A DNA stretch of 64,000 bases. It comes from Ruminococcus gauvreauii. GTDB taxonomy: Bacteria; Bacillota; Clostridia; Lachnospirales; Lachnospiraceae. Under the pieces are notes generated by a model. It worked only from the letters and a program-made list of their open reading frames with translations, had not been told where the DNA came from and made no database searches. The stretch covers positions 558,001 to 622,000 of the forward strand of contig NZ_CP102290.1 in NCBI RefSeq assembly GCF_025151995.1. The letters run 5' to 3'. Below are positions 1 through 8,214 of the stretch, in pieces; position 1 is the first letter of the stretch; every line of letters starts with the position of its first letter. The translations under genes were made by a program, and so were the position numbers.

Positions 1-278
1 TCCACGGATGCGCTCCGAATCTTATACTGTTTCAGACAGGTATGATCAGAAATCCGATAGATCGCTGCTCCATTTGAAGTTACCGCGTACTCAATCCCTG
101 CAATCCCCGTCACTTCTGTTGGAAGCGTAGAGTAAGCCCTGCCGCTTGCGATAACAATATGTATGCCTGCGTTAATAGCCTGTTCGATCGCCCTCAGGTT
201 TCCCGGACTCAGTTTTCCCTGTACATTCAATGTTGTGCGGTCCAGATCAAGCGCCACACATTCTATTTTTATTCCCAT
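1..278 (-). CDS. HAD-superfamily (Cof-type) phosphatase, 3' part cut by window edge
   Basis: The N-terminal 92 residues of a haloacid-dehalogenase phosphatase are visible. The protein starts MGIKIECVALDLDRT, which carries motif I with the two catalytic aspartates (DLD). An SGR stretch (IASGRAYSTLP) follows and then a TSNGA segment, both typical of Cof-type sugar-phosphate or cofactor phosphatases. Motif I is unusual: the common DxDGTL is DLDRTTL here, with Arg in place of Gly. The ATG at 276-278 is preceded by a GAGGTGG ribosome site. An extended -10 TGCTATAAT lies at 310-315 (complement). The substrate cannot be inferred. Motifs II to IV lie outside the window. Confidence 0.8.
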   Translation of the reverse strand, partial: MGIKIECVALDLDRTTLNVQGKLSPGNLRAIEQAINAGIHIVIASGRAYSTLPTEVTGIAGIEYAVTSNGAAIYRISDHTCLKQYKIRSASV

Positions 279-393
279 ATTAACCACCTCTTTTGCACCA
301 GATGCTATTATTATAGCATATCAGGTGGCCGTCGTTAGACGCCTTTTTCATTTTATCATAAATTTGCAGAGGCTGTAAAATAAGTCCCTAATT

Positions 394-437
394 AAGAAAC
401 GCCAAACCCGATAAATGAACGGATCTGGCGTTTCTTT
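394..437. terminator. Inverted repeat, probable bidirectional terminator
   Basis: An 11-bp stem (AAGAAACGCCA and its complement) encloses a loop of about 20 nt. T-rich runs lie on both sides. It separates the HAD gene promoter from the transposase remnant. Confidence 0.6.
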
Positions 438-463
438 GTATATTACATCAAGTATACTAGTAG

Positions 464-806
464 CTATGAATTGCTATGATAAAAATGTGCTCCATGTACA
501 GATTCGAGATTTGATATTACTTCCTGATGAATAGAAGTCAGCTCCTGATTCATTCGGATCGTCCGGTTGCCTGATGCCTTAGGGCTGCATTCCCTTTTGT
601 GCGGGCAACCCTCGCATGATTCGCATTCATAGATTTCCTGTCTCATCCCGTTTGAAATTTACTGCATAGTAAGGATTTTCCCGGTACTTTTTATCGGCTG
701 TTTCCTTTTGGAACTTGGTGGATTTCATATATTTTTCCATTCCATGCTCTTCGCAGTAAAGATAATTATTATAGGAGCCATGTCCTGCATCGGCAACTGG
801 ATGGTT
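464..806 (-). pseudogene. IS1182-type transposase remnant (C-terminal part, internal deletion)
   Basis: Read on the minus strand, two blocks typical of IS1182-group DDE transposases can be recognised. The first is ADAGHGSYNNYLYCEEHGM, followed by a lysine-rich KYRENPYYAVNFK segment. The second is a zinc-ribbon-like tail with C-x2-C-x2-CP-x4-C, followed by GNRTIRMN and EVISNLES. In intact relatives these blocks are separated by roughly 40 residues. Here they are fused around position 650 with a change of frame, and the tail ends early. Nothing of the N-terminal catalytic part is visible, because the nitroreductase gene starts directly upstream. It is a decayed, non-mobile remnant. No terminal inverted repeats could be assigned. 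Confidence 0.75.
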
Positions 807-850
807 TTGATAATGCGCATAAGCCCTGTATTTTTATCATTGAACTGCGA

Positions 851-1375
851 TCAGATATATGTGATGCTGATACGGTCCGCTGTGAGCTCCCGTTCCTCCA
901 ATCCGTTTTGTGGCTTGCCGATTCCTACCATAACATAAGGTGCGAATCCCTCCTGAACTTTAATATCTCTGCACAATTCGGGATTATACTGTGCCGTAAC
1001 CGGTACCGCCATTAGATAGATGCTTCCCAGACCCAAATCAGTGGCAGCAAGCATCATATTTTCGGCAATGACAGACGCGTTCGCCCATGCCATCGCCGTA
1101 TTCTCTTCAATTTTACAATTAATAGAAATAACGGTTGACAGTCCATATAATGGATGTTCCGGAATGCCCGGCATAGCGTTATGTGCATTTTCCTCCAGTC
1201 CGGCAATCAGCTCTTTATTCTGTATGACGGTTAACTGTACATTTTCATAGACACCATTCGCCACAGGGGCAGCATTTCCGGCCTGAATTATCTTGGTCAG
1301 ATCACTTCCCGTCACCATTTCATCGGTAAAGGCACGGCAGGATTGTCTGCTCTGAATTACTTTCATAAATTCCAT
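851..1375 (-). CDS. Nitroreductase-family protein (174 aa)
   Basis: A small FMN-dependent nitroreductase-fold protein. The N-terminus reads MKVIQSRQSCRAFTDE, which is the family's R-x-S-x-R-x-F-like FMN-phosphate motif. The C-terminal half contains AATDLGLGSIYLMAV and the usual MVGIGKP segment near the end. At 174 residues it is at the short end of the family. It probably reduces nitroaromatic or quinone-like substrates with NAD(P)H; the true substrate is unknown. It is divergent from an HxlR regulator gene, a very common pairing, so it is probably controlled by that regulator. The start ATG is preceded by GAGGAGG. Confidence 0.85.
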   Translation of the reverse strand: MEFMKVIQSRQSCRAFTDEMVTGSDLTKIIQAGNAAPVANGVYENVQLTVIQNKELIAGLEENAHNAMPGIPEHPLYGLSTVISINCKIEENTAMAWANASVIAENMMLAATDLGLGSIYLMAVPVTAQYNPELCRDIKVQEGFAPYVMVGIGKPQNGLEERELTADRISITYI

Positions 1376-1412
1376 TTTACTGTTTCCTCCTCTATATTTT
1401 CATGATACAATA

Positions 1413-1441
1413 ATTATACTTAGAACTGTAAATATATGCAA
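1413..1441 (-). promoter_or_regulatory. Sigma-A promoter of the nitroreductase gene
   Basis: On the minus strand, TTGCAT (-35, 1436-1441) and TATAAT (-10, 1413-1418) are separated by 17 bp. It lies about 40 bp upstream of the nitroreductase start and next to the 20-bp palindrome. Confidence 0.7.
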
Positions 1442-1442
1442 G

Positions 1443-1462
1443 TACGCAGAATATTCTGTGTA
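1443..1462. promoter_or_regulatory. 20-bp palindrome, candidate HxlR operator
   Basis: TACGCAGAATATTCTGTGTA is a palindrome with one mismatched pair. It lies between the divergent nitroreductase and HxlR genes and abuts the -35 box of the nitroreductase promoter. Palindromes of this size in such spacers are typical of HxlR dimers; binding is inferred. Confidence 0.55.
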
Positions 1463-1515
1463 AGTATCGGAAAACGTACCACAGTTGACAAGATTATATC
1501 GGAAGGAGTAACAAC

Positions 1516-1875
1516 ATGATTAAAGAAATGACATGTGAAGAATACATAGAATTTGTTCATCGTACAGACAGTATGTCAAAGGATTGTCCCGTTTGCAAAA
1601 CCTTGAAATTATTCAGCAGCAAGTGGCGGTTAGCTGTTATCTACGAACTGTGTAAAAAGCCAAGTTATCGTTTCGGTGAACTCAAGAGATCACTCTCCAC
1701 GATTACCAATACGATGCTGACAACAACACTAAGAGATTTGGAGAATATGGATATTGTAAATCGCGTACAGTTCAATGAGATACCTCCCCACGTCGAATAT
1801 TCTCTGACGGAAAAGGGAAGGGCGTTCTTCCCTATCTTCTTTGAAATCGCAAAGTGGGGGGAAGAATATTTATAA
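1516..1875 (+). CDS. HxlR-family transcriptional regulator (119 aa)
   Basis: A winged-helix DNA-binding protein of the HxlR/DUF24 type. The diagnostic N-terminal core is present: CPVCKTLKLFSSKWRLAVIY, then FGELKRSLSTITNTMLTTTL (recognition helix), LRDLE, and the wing ending in VEYSLTEKGRAFFPI. The cysteine of DCPVC occupies the position of the redox- or electrophile-sensing cysteine in several family members (HypR, YodB type). Thiol sensing is therefore possible but not shown. Divergent orientation to the nitroreductase gene suggests local control through the palindrome at 1443-1462. A GGAAGGAG ribosome site precedes the ATG. Confidence 0.9.
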   Translation: MIKEMTCEEYIEFVHRTDSMSKDCPVCKTLKLFSSKWRLAVIYELCKKPSYRFGELKRSLSTITNTMLTTTLRDLENMDIVNRVQFNEIPPHVEYSLTEKGRAFFPIFFEIAKWGEEYL

Positions 1876-1904
1876 TCTCCGGCCTGCTGCCGACTGCACC
1901 GACC

Positions 1905-1932
1905 TTGACCTTCCGCCCTCTTCTGCTATAAT
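1905..1932 (+). promoter_or_regulatory. Sigma-A promoter of the PHP phosphoesterase gene
   Basis: TTGACC (1905-1910) and TATAAT (1927-1932) are separated by 16 bp, just after the HxlR stop codon. The phosphoesterase gene therefore has its own promoter. Confidence 0.75.
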
Positions 1933-1960
1933 AGCGTTATACAAAGAGGAGATGGTACCC

Positions 1961-2800
1961 ATGGAAAGACTTATTGACCTGCACGTGCATTCTGACTGTT
2001 CGGATGGAACCTTAAGCCCGGAAGAGCTCGTCATCCATGCACATGAACAGCGGTTATATGCAATCGCACTGACAGACCACGACACGATCGCCGGGATTGA
2101 ACGGGCGAAAAAAAAAGCTGAGGAATACGGCATCGAGCTGATACCGGGAATTGAATTTTCAACAAATTATAAGGGGAAGGATGTGCACATCCTGGGACTT
2201 GGAATTGATACAGCGAATGATCACTTTGCGGAATCGCTTCAGCAGTTCCTCGATTCCCGTGATCTGAGAAATGAAAAAATGATACGGGCACTGAACGATC
2301 ACGGTGTCTCCATCAGCCATGAGCAGATGGCGGAAGAATATCCGGGTTCGGTATGGACCCGCGCGCATTTTGCACGCTTCCTGGCAGAACACGGTTACGC
2401 AAAGGACATACCGGATGCTTTTGCGCGGTATATCGGGGACGACTGCCCGTGTTTTATTCCGCGTGAGAAGGTAACGCCGTTTCAGGCTGTACGGCTGATC
2501 CACGAAGGCGGTGGTTTCGCTGTGCTGGCGCATCCGCTGCTTTATCATATGAATGATGCTGACCTGGACTTACTCGTAAAAGAGCTGAAAAAATCCGGGC
2601 TGGACGCCATGGAAGCCATCTACTCCGCCAACCGCTGGATGGACGAGAGTAACATGAAGCGCCTGGCGAGAAAATACAGCCTGAAGATCACCGGCGGTTC
2701 TGACTATCACGGCGCGGGCAAGCCCGGAATTGAAATCGGAGTTGGCCGTGGAAATCTTTCGATTCCCTATGAAATATGGGAGGATCTGCAAGGAGATTAA
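1961..2800 (+). CDS. PHP-domain phosphoesterase (RNase AM / YciV-TrpH type, 279 aa)
   Basis: A metal-dependent PHP phosphoesterase. The N-terminus shows the PHP motifs LHVHSDCSDGTLSPEEL and LTDHDTIAGIERA, then PGIEFS. LAHPLL and GGSDYHG occur in the C-terminal half. Together they supply the His/Asp set for a multinuclear metal site. Family members hydrolyse 3',5'-nucleotide bisphosphates or the 5' ends of short RNAs. The start is placed at the ATG at 1961, with AAAGAGGAG 9 nt upstream; an in-frame ATG at 1952 is less well placed. Longer upstream extensions would overlap the HxlR gene and the promoter and are unlikely. It is monocistronic. Confidence 0.85.
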   Translation: MERLIDLHVHSDCSDGTLSPEELVIHAHEQRLYAIALTDHDTIAGIERAKKKAEEYGIELIPGIEFSTNYKGKDVHILGLGIDTANDHFAESLQQFLDSRDLRNEKMIRALNDHGVSISHEQMAEEYPGSVWTRAHFARFLAEHGYAKDIPDAFARYIGDDCPCFIPREKVTPFQAVRLIHEGGGFAVLAHPLLYHMNDADLDLLVKELKKSGLDAMEAIYSANRWMDESNMKRLARKYSLKITGGSDYHGAGKPGIEIGVGRGNLSIPYEIWEDLQGD

Positions 2801-2812
2801 ACGCCTGCGGCA

Positions 2813-2980
2813 TTACTGACCGCGGTTAGCCGTACTGATCTTACGGATTTCTCCCATGTCGGCATCCATCTTGCCGTTCTGGTAGATACGATTGTCTGAC
2901 GCTGAAGCATAATCGGCCTCAGCTTTCGTACCTGTGATATTTTTCAATACCTGTTTTTCAACTTCTGCAATCAGATTCAT
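2813..2980 (-). CDS. Small conserved-looking protein (55 aa), unknown
   Basis: A short gene read as MNLIAEVEKQVLKNITGTKA, then DYASASDNRIYQNGKMDADM, ending TANRGQ. AAAGGAACAG upstream could serve as the ribosome site, and a TACAAT -10 lies at 3016-3021 (complement). It is soluble and has no cysteine or membrane segment. No family was recognised. Reasons to think it real: it fills an otherwise empty gap, has its own promoter-like signal and ribosome site, and lies downstream of the ppk terminator. Its stop faces the phosphoesterase stop 12 bp away. Confidence 0.5.
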   Translation of the reverse strand: MNLIAEVEKQVLKNITGTKAEADYASASDNRIYQNGKMDADMGEIRKISTANRGQ

Positions 2981-3051
2981 AGTATTTACCTGTTCCTTTC
3001 TGTGTGTTTGATTTCATTGTAACATCCCCCGGCAGAATCAATATTTTACAC

Positions 3052-3081
3052 AAAAAGAGCCTGGAATCCAGGCTCTTTTTT
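3052..3081. terminator. Terminator downstream of ppk
   Basis: AAAAAGAGCCTG pairs with CAGGCTCTTTTT around a GAAT loop. It is A/T-flanked and symmetrical and can act in both directions. It ends the folC-to-ppk operon and insulates the 55-aa gene. Confidence 0.9.
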
Positions 3082-3172
3082 GGCCCATCAGATTTGCTAC
3101 ACATAATGTAACTCAAATCCAACGCTTTGTCAATATCCTTATATTACGTTCTTTTTATAAAAATCTTATGCT

Positions 3173-5317
3173 TCACTCTTCCGCAGGTTCCGCGGGTATA
3201 AATACTCTCTGATCGCCTGAAGTCTGCGGCTTCCTTGCATTTGCCGTCGCCTCCTGGCAGAAACATTTCTGAGAATCAATCAGCACTTTTCCCCGTTTAT
3301 CAATTTTATCATAGCTTCCGTCCGGCTGCAGAATGTGTGCTTTCACATTATCTTTCAACTGAATGTCCAAAATATGCTTTACTTCCTCTTTCAGCTTCGG
3401 ATCTTCAACCGGAAAACTGATTTCTACACGCTTATCCAGATTTCTGGGCATCCAGTCAGCGCTGCCCATATAGATCTCCTCCTGACCATTGCTGTAGAAG
3501 TAAAAGACTCTGGCGTGTTCCAGGAAGTTTCCCACAATGGAACGCACAGATATGTTTTCACTGACTCCGGGGATCCCAACCTTCAGGCTGCAGATTCCGC
3601 GCACGATCAGATCGATTTTTACACCCGCGGCAGAAGCAGCATACAATGCGGCTATGATATCACGGTCACACAGCGAATTAACCTTCGCTATAATATGTGC
3701 TTTCTCTCCTTTTCTGGCATGTTCGGCTTCCATCTCGATCAGATGAAGGAAACGGTCCCGCATCCAGAGCGGTGCGACCACCAGCTTATTCCAGCTGCCC
3801 GGTTCCGAGTATCCGGACAACATGTTGAACACTGCCGTTGCGTCTTCACCGATCCTGGCGTTACACGTCAGAAGTCCGCAGTCTGTATATAGCTTAGCAG
3901 TAGAATCGTTGTAATTTCCGGTCCCCAGATGCACGTATCTGCGGATTCCGCTCTCTTCTCTTCTCACCACCAGCGTGATCTTGCTGTGCGTTTTGAGCCC
4001 CAACAGTCCATAGATGACATGGCAGCCTGCCTTTTCCAGCATTTTTGCCCAGACAATATTGTTCTCCTCGTCAAACCGCGCCTTCAGTTCTACCAGTACT
4101 GTAACCTGTTTCCCGTTCTCAGCTGCCTGTGCAAGCGCTGCGATGATCGGCGAATTTCCGCTGACCCGGTACAGCGTCTGCTTGATCGCCAGAACCTCCG
4201 GATCCCTCGCGGCCTGTCTGACAAAATCGACGACCGGTTCAAAGCTCATATACGGGTGATGCAGCAGAATATCGCCTTTTCTGATGTTTGTAAAAATATC
4301 ATCCTCATTTTGCAGCGCAGGAACTGCAGCCGGCACGTACGGAGGGGTTTTAAAGTCATCGTATCCTTTCATCCCGTACATCTTCATCAGGAATGTAAGG
4401 TCAAGCGGTCCGCCGATATGAAATACATCTTCCTCCCTGATATCGAACTCTTTCTCGAGAATCTCCAGGAGTCGTTTATCGATTCCGTCCTGCACCTCAA
4501 GGCGGATCACTTCTCCCCACTGTCTCTTTTTCAGCTGTTTCTGAATCTCTTTCAGCAGATCCGCGGCTTCATCCTCATCGATCGTCAGATCCGCATTACG
4601 CATGATCCTGTAAGGATAAGCACAGACAACATCATAGCTGAGAAACAGCTTGCCGATATTACGTTCAATCACTTCCTCCAGAAGAATAACGCAGCGTTCT
4701 CCGTTCTTGCCGTCCGGAAGCGCGATGATTCGCGGCAGCACCGAAGGCACCTGGACCGTTGCAAACTCCAGCACTTCTTTATTTTTCTTTGTTTCTTTTT
4801 TCCTGATCAGCGCTCCGATATTCAGTGTCTTATTTCTCACCAGCGGAAACGGGCGCGAAGAATCCATCGCCATCGGCGTCAGGACAGGATAAACATTTTC
4901 CTCAAAATACGTATCCACATAAGCAGCCTGCCCCTTGCTCAGCTGTTCGTGGGAACTGACCACATTGACTCCGATGTTGCTGAGCGCCGGGATCAGGGAC
5001 CGGTTGTACGTATTATACTGTGCCTGCACAAGTTCATGTGTCCTGGGACTTAGTTCTTTCAGCTGTTCTTTCGGTGAAAGGCCGGCGATATCCGGCTTCG
5101 AATATTCCGCATGCACCATATCTTTCAGCGAGGCCACCCGGATCATAAAGAATTCGTCCAGATTGGAAGCTGTTATACTCAGGAACTTCAGGCGCTCAAA
5201 AAGCGGAATATTTCTGTCTTTTGCCTCACTCAGAACCCGTTCATTAAACCCGATCCAGCTGAGTTCACGGTTTTTGTAATACTCCGGTTTGCTCCATTGC
5301 GAATAGTCCATCATCAC
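3173..5317 (-). CDS. ppk1: Polyphosphate kinase 1
   Basis: Makes inorganic polyphosphate from the gamma-phosphate of ATP (reversible). At 714 residues it has the normal PPK1 length. The N domain starts YYKNRELSWIGFNERVL. The catalytic region contains YVHLGTGNYNDSTAKLYTD with the autophosphorylated histidine near residue 464. A second conserved His lies in FLEHARVFYFYSNG near residue 600. The C-terminus has IYMGSADWMPRNLDKRVE. The gene begins 5 bp after the exopolyphosphatase stop, so polymer synthesis and degradation are co-transcribed, and it is the last gene before the terminator at 3052-3081. Confidence 0.97.
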   Translation of the reverse strand: MMMDYSQWSKPEYYKNRELSWIGFNERVLSEAKDRNIPLFERLKFLSITASNLDEFFMIRVASLKDMVHAEYSKPDIAGLSPKEQLKELSPRTHELVQAQYNTYNRSLIPALSNIGVNVVSSHEQLSKGQAAYVDTYFEENVYPVLTPMAMDSSRPFPLVRNKTLNIGALIRKKETKKNKEVLEFATVQVPSVLPRIIALPDGKNGERCVILLEEVIERNIGKLFLSYDVVCAYPYRIMRNADLTIDEDEAADLLKEIQKQLKKRQWGEVIRLEVQDGIDKRLLEILEKEFDIREEDVFHIGGPLDLTFLMKMYGMKGYDDFKTPPYVPAAVPALQNEDDIFTNIRKGDILLHHPYMSFEPVVDFVRQAARDPEVLAIKQTLYRVSGNSPIIAALAQAAENGKQVTVLVELKARFDEENNIVWAKMLEKAGCHVIYGLLGLKTHSKITLVVRREESGIRRYVHLGTGNYNDSTAKLYTDCGLLTCNARIGEDATAVFNMLSGYSEPGSWNKLVVAPLWMRDRFLHLIEMEAEHARKGEKAHIIAKVNSLCDRDIIAALYAASAAGVKIDLIVRGICSLKVGIPGVSENISVRSIVGNFLEHARVFYFYSNGQEEIYMGSADWMPRNLDKRVEISFPVEDPKLKEEVKHILDIQLKDNVKAHILQPDGSYDKIDKRGKVLIDSQKCFCQEATANARKPQTSGDQRVFIPAEPAEE

Positions 5318-5322
5318 CCCTC

Positions 5323-6864
5323 CTATATTATCTTTTTCACCTTGATCACAGGTCGGATGCTGTAGACTTCTTCAAAAAAGTCCAGTTTATCCTGCACCAG
5401 TCCCCGTTCCAGTGTAAAATCCTTCTTTGTGTTTATCGTAAGAATCAGTTCATTATCTTTTATGGACGCCTTCATGGTGTCGATCTTCTGCATATGACTG
5501 CGGTCCAGAGCATTTACCAGCCGCAGGATCGCTGTCAACTTCGCGACCCGGATGTAATCTGAATCTCCCAGATCTGCGATTCTGTTCATCGCAGCATAAT
5601 CATCGAAGGGCAGCGTATTATACCTGACAGCCAGAGCAATCATCTGACGCTCACGGTGAGACAGCCCGATGATCTCGGTAGACATGATGATATTAAACGA
5701 ACACTCAGCCACATTACTCAGACTGATATATTTTCCGCAGTCATGGATCTGCACTGCCACCTCCAGGAGCAGCTGTTCCCGATCCGTCAGCCCATGCACA
5801 CGTTTCATCGCACTGCAGACCGTGCGTGCCAGTCTGGACATCTGCTGTGTATGATTCTTACTGACCGCATACCTTCTGCCTATGTTTCTGGCAGCCATAA
5901 CGATGTCATTGTCAAAGTTATGTTCTGATTTGATGATCTTCGATTTCTCAGCATAATCATACGCGACACCGTCAGCCAGGCGAATTCCCGGTATCCAGAT
6001 GCTCTGCGCGCCCATCTCCTGGATCAGCCTCTTATTGATGATCGCTGTAGGAATCATCAGAGAGGCATATTCGAGAGGAATTCCCAGTTTAACGGCAAGT
6101 TCGATCGGTGAACGCCCGATGATCATACGGTACCATTCCATATACTCTTCCTGAGTCAGTACTTTGGAATCCACGCCTTCGCGGTTATAAAGGATGGAAT
6201 CTGTAAAATTATTTCCTATCAGTATGACATTACTGATCTTTCGGTCTTTCAGATGAAGCTTCGTAAAACTTACAATCTCATTTCGGATCAGCTCCTCAAC
6301 CAGCATCTCATAATGCGTTGTCTCGTTCTCCACTACGGTCAGGCGCTCTCTCACACGCAGGCTTCCGAGCTTTACATTCTGTGTTGTGATCAGGTTATCC
6401 TTGTCAAACAGCGAGATCTGAATACTGCCTCCGCTGACATCGAGAATCGCAGTCCCTTTTTCAATGATTTTCTGGAAAGCATCTCCCCTGGACGCGATTC
6501 CCTTATATCCCAGGAAACGCTGCTCGGAGTTGCTGAGGATATGGATACGGATCCCCGTCCTCTGAAAAATTGTCTCCAGCACAATCATGGAATTTTTGGC
6601 CTCCCGGATGGCGCTCGTGGCAACGGCCCGGTAATCACCGATCCGATAGCCGGCCATGATCTGCGTCATGTCCCTGATGATCACACATAATTCGTCGACC
6701 AGCTGTGCCGATACTCTTCCCTCAGCATACGTCTCTTTCCCGAGTTCGATTCGATGCGTCACATGATCGATGGATTTGATGCCCCCTTTTCTGGATAGCT
6801 CAAACACATTAAGGTTCACACTGTAAGACCCAACTTCTATTGTTGCAAACATGGTGACCTGCAT
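5323..6864 (-). CDS. ppx: Exopolyphosphatase / guanosine pentaphosphatase family (Ppx/GppA), with HD-like C domain
   Basis: An ASKHA-fold phosphatase that removes terminal phosphates from polyphosphate and may also act on pppGpp. The N-terminal phosphate-binding motif is EVGSYSVNLNVFEL, and the second motif is AILDVSGGSIQISLFD. The C-terminal third is helical and HD-like (VAVQIHDCGKYISLSN, later LSHRERQMIALAVRYN). The start is set at the ATG at 6864, which has GGAGG 8 nt upstream; a nearby ATG at 6870 is too close to that site. The protein has 513 residues. It follows the DUF815 ATPase gene by about 30 bp and precedes ppk by 5 bp. Confidence 0.92.
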   Translation of the reverse strand: MQVTMFATIEVGSYSVNLNVFELSRKGGIKSIDHVTHRIELGKETYAEGRVSAQLVDELCVIIRDMTQIMAGYRIGDYRAVATSAIREAKNSMIVLETIFQRTGIRIHILSNSEQRFLGYKGIASRGDAFQKIIEKGTAILDVSGGSIQISLFDKDNLITTQNVKLGSLRVRERLTVVENETTHYEMLVEELIRNEIVSFTKLHLKDRKISNVILIGNNFTDSILYNREGVDSKVLTQEEYMEWYRMIIGRSPIELAVKLGIPLEYASLMIPTAIINKRLIQEMGAQSIWIPGIRLADGVAYDYAEKSKIIKSEHNFDNDIVMAARNIGRRYAVSKNHTQQMSRLARTVCSAMKRVHGLTDREQLLLEVAVQIHDCGKYISLSNVAECSFNIIMSTEIIGLSHRERQMIALAVRYNTLPFDDYAAMNRIADLGDSDYIRVAKLTAILRLVNALDRSHMQKIDTMKASIKDNELILTINTKKDFTLERGLVQDKLDFFEEVYSIRPVIKVKKII

Positions 6865-6895
6865 ATACATTCCTCCATTTGATACTTCTCTGCGG

Positions 6896-8194
6896 CTACT
6901 TTTGCTGCCCCAGCAGATAATCGATAAACTGCTGAGCCGTTCTGCCCGATAAACCTCCATGGCTGAGTTCCCATTTATTTGCTTCCAGCAGAAGCTGATC
7001 TTCCGGCATATTCACGTGGTAACGCTCCGCCAGAGTCTTTACAATATTCTGAAATTCCTTCTTATCCGGGGCACAGAAAAAGATCGATACACCGAATCTG
7101 GATACCAGCGACAGTTTTTCCTGTACGGTATCAGATGAATGCAGATCATCCCGGCGTTCCTCCTTGTCACTGAATTTCTCCCGGACAAGATGACGCCTGT
7201 TCGATGTAGCGTATATCAGGATATTATCCGGTTTCTTTTCCAGTCCTCCCTCGATCACGGCCTTCAGATATTTATACTCTATTTCAAAATCCTCAAAGGA
7301 CAGGTCATCCATGTAAATGATGAATTTATAATTCCTGTTTTTTATCTGGGCGATCACCGCATTCAGGTCCTGAAACTGGTGTTTATATACTTCGATAATC
7401 CTCAGGCCCCGGTCATAGTACTGGTTCAGGATTCCTTTGATACTCGAAGATTTGCCGGTCCCTGCATCTCCAAAAAGCAGACAGTTGTTGGCTTTCTTTC
7501 CGCTGACGAAAGCTTCTGTATTGTCAATCAGCTTTTTCTTGGCGATCTCATACCCCACGAGATCAGACAGCTGTACGTGCGCGATATTCGTGATCGGGAT
7601 GATCTCCACATTCTCTTTCGTGTGATCGATCCGGAAAGCCTTGTGAAGGCCAAGCTTTCCGACCCCGAAATCTTTGTAGAAGCTGACCATGTCATCCATG
7701 AACTCCTCAACGCTCTCACATCCCTCCAGGCGCTGGCTCAGAGTGCAGATGCGGTCGCGGACCCGTTTGTTGAACAGCTTCCTGTTCTCATCCGTCCCTG
7801 TGTTTTGATAATCACAGATGATTGCACTGTCCTTAGACTGAAACACCTCGTCAAACACCGTCAGGTCAAAATCATACAGTTCCTTAAAGCGGACAAAATC
7901 GTGTTTCGCCATCTGATTGACGCTGCCGTCCACATGTCCTGTGATCTCGCACGCGGTGCTGAACGCATTCTCTTTATTTACGAGCAGATACGTCAGATAA
8001 TCATGCCAGAGATTCCCTGAAAACCCATACGCTCCCGCCATCTCCACAAGTCCGTTCAGACATTGATAATACATAAAGCGGTATTTTTCCGTCTCATCCT
8101 TATTCTGTATCGCCTGTATGATTTTCGTAACGCCATCCAGGATCTCTCCCTGTTCAAAGTCACGGTATAAAATACACTCCTCTATTCTGGTCAC
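6896..8194 (-). CDS. DUF815-family AAA+ ATPase (432 aa)
   Basis: A cytosolic P-loop ATPase. Walker A is LLFGDAGTGKSSSIK (about residue 245), Walker B is FIIYMDDLSFEDFE (about 290), and sensor/arginine-finger-like segments are IYATSNRRHLVRE and SLVSRFGVSIFF. The first 200 residues are helical and lack known motifs. DUF815 proteins are described as predicted ATPases with no settled function. The gene lies between pheA (20 bp away) and ppx (about 30 bp), all on one strand, so it is probably co-transcribed with folC-pheA and the polyphosphate genes. Confidence 0.88.
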   Translation of the reverse strand: MTRIEECILYRDFEQGEILDGVTKIIQAIQNKDETEKYRFMYYQCLNGLVEMAGAYGFSGNLWHDYLTYLLVNKENAFSTACEITGHVDGSVNQMAKHDFVRFKELYDFDLTVFDEVFQSKDSAIICDYQNTGTDENRKLFNKRVRDRICTLSQRLEGCESVEEFMDDMVSFYKDFGVGKLGLHKAFRIDHTKENVEIIPITNIAHVQLSDLVGYEIAKKKLIDNTEAFVSGKKANNCLLFGDAGTGKSSSIKGILNQYYDRGLRIIEVYKHQFQDLNAVIAQIKNRNYKFIIYMDDLSFEDFEIEYKYLKAVIEGGLEKKPDNILIYATSNRRHLVREKFSDKEERRDDLHSSDTVQEKLSLVSRFGVSIFFCAPDKKEFQNIVKTLAERYHVNMPEDQLLLEANKWELSHGGLSGRTAQQFIDYLLGQQK

Positions 8195-8214
8195 GTTCTC
8201 TCCTTCTTTCTCTT

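Noticed and set aside
3929..5053. Long open frame (374 codons) on the plus strand
   Set aside because: Lies antisense to ppk, whose catalytic motifs are intact; codon pattern is that of a shadow frame.
7139..8020. Open frame of 293 codons on the plus strand
   Set aside because: Antisense to the DUF815 ATPase, which has Walker A and B motifs; no ribosome site.
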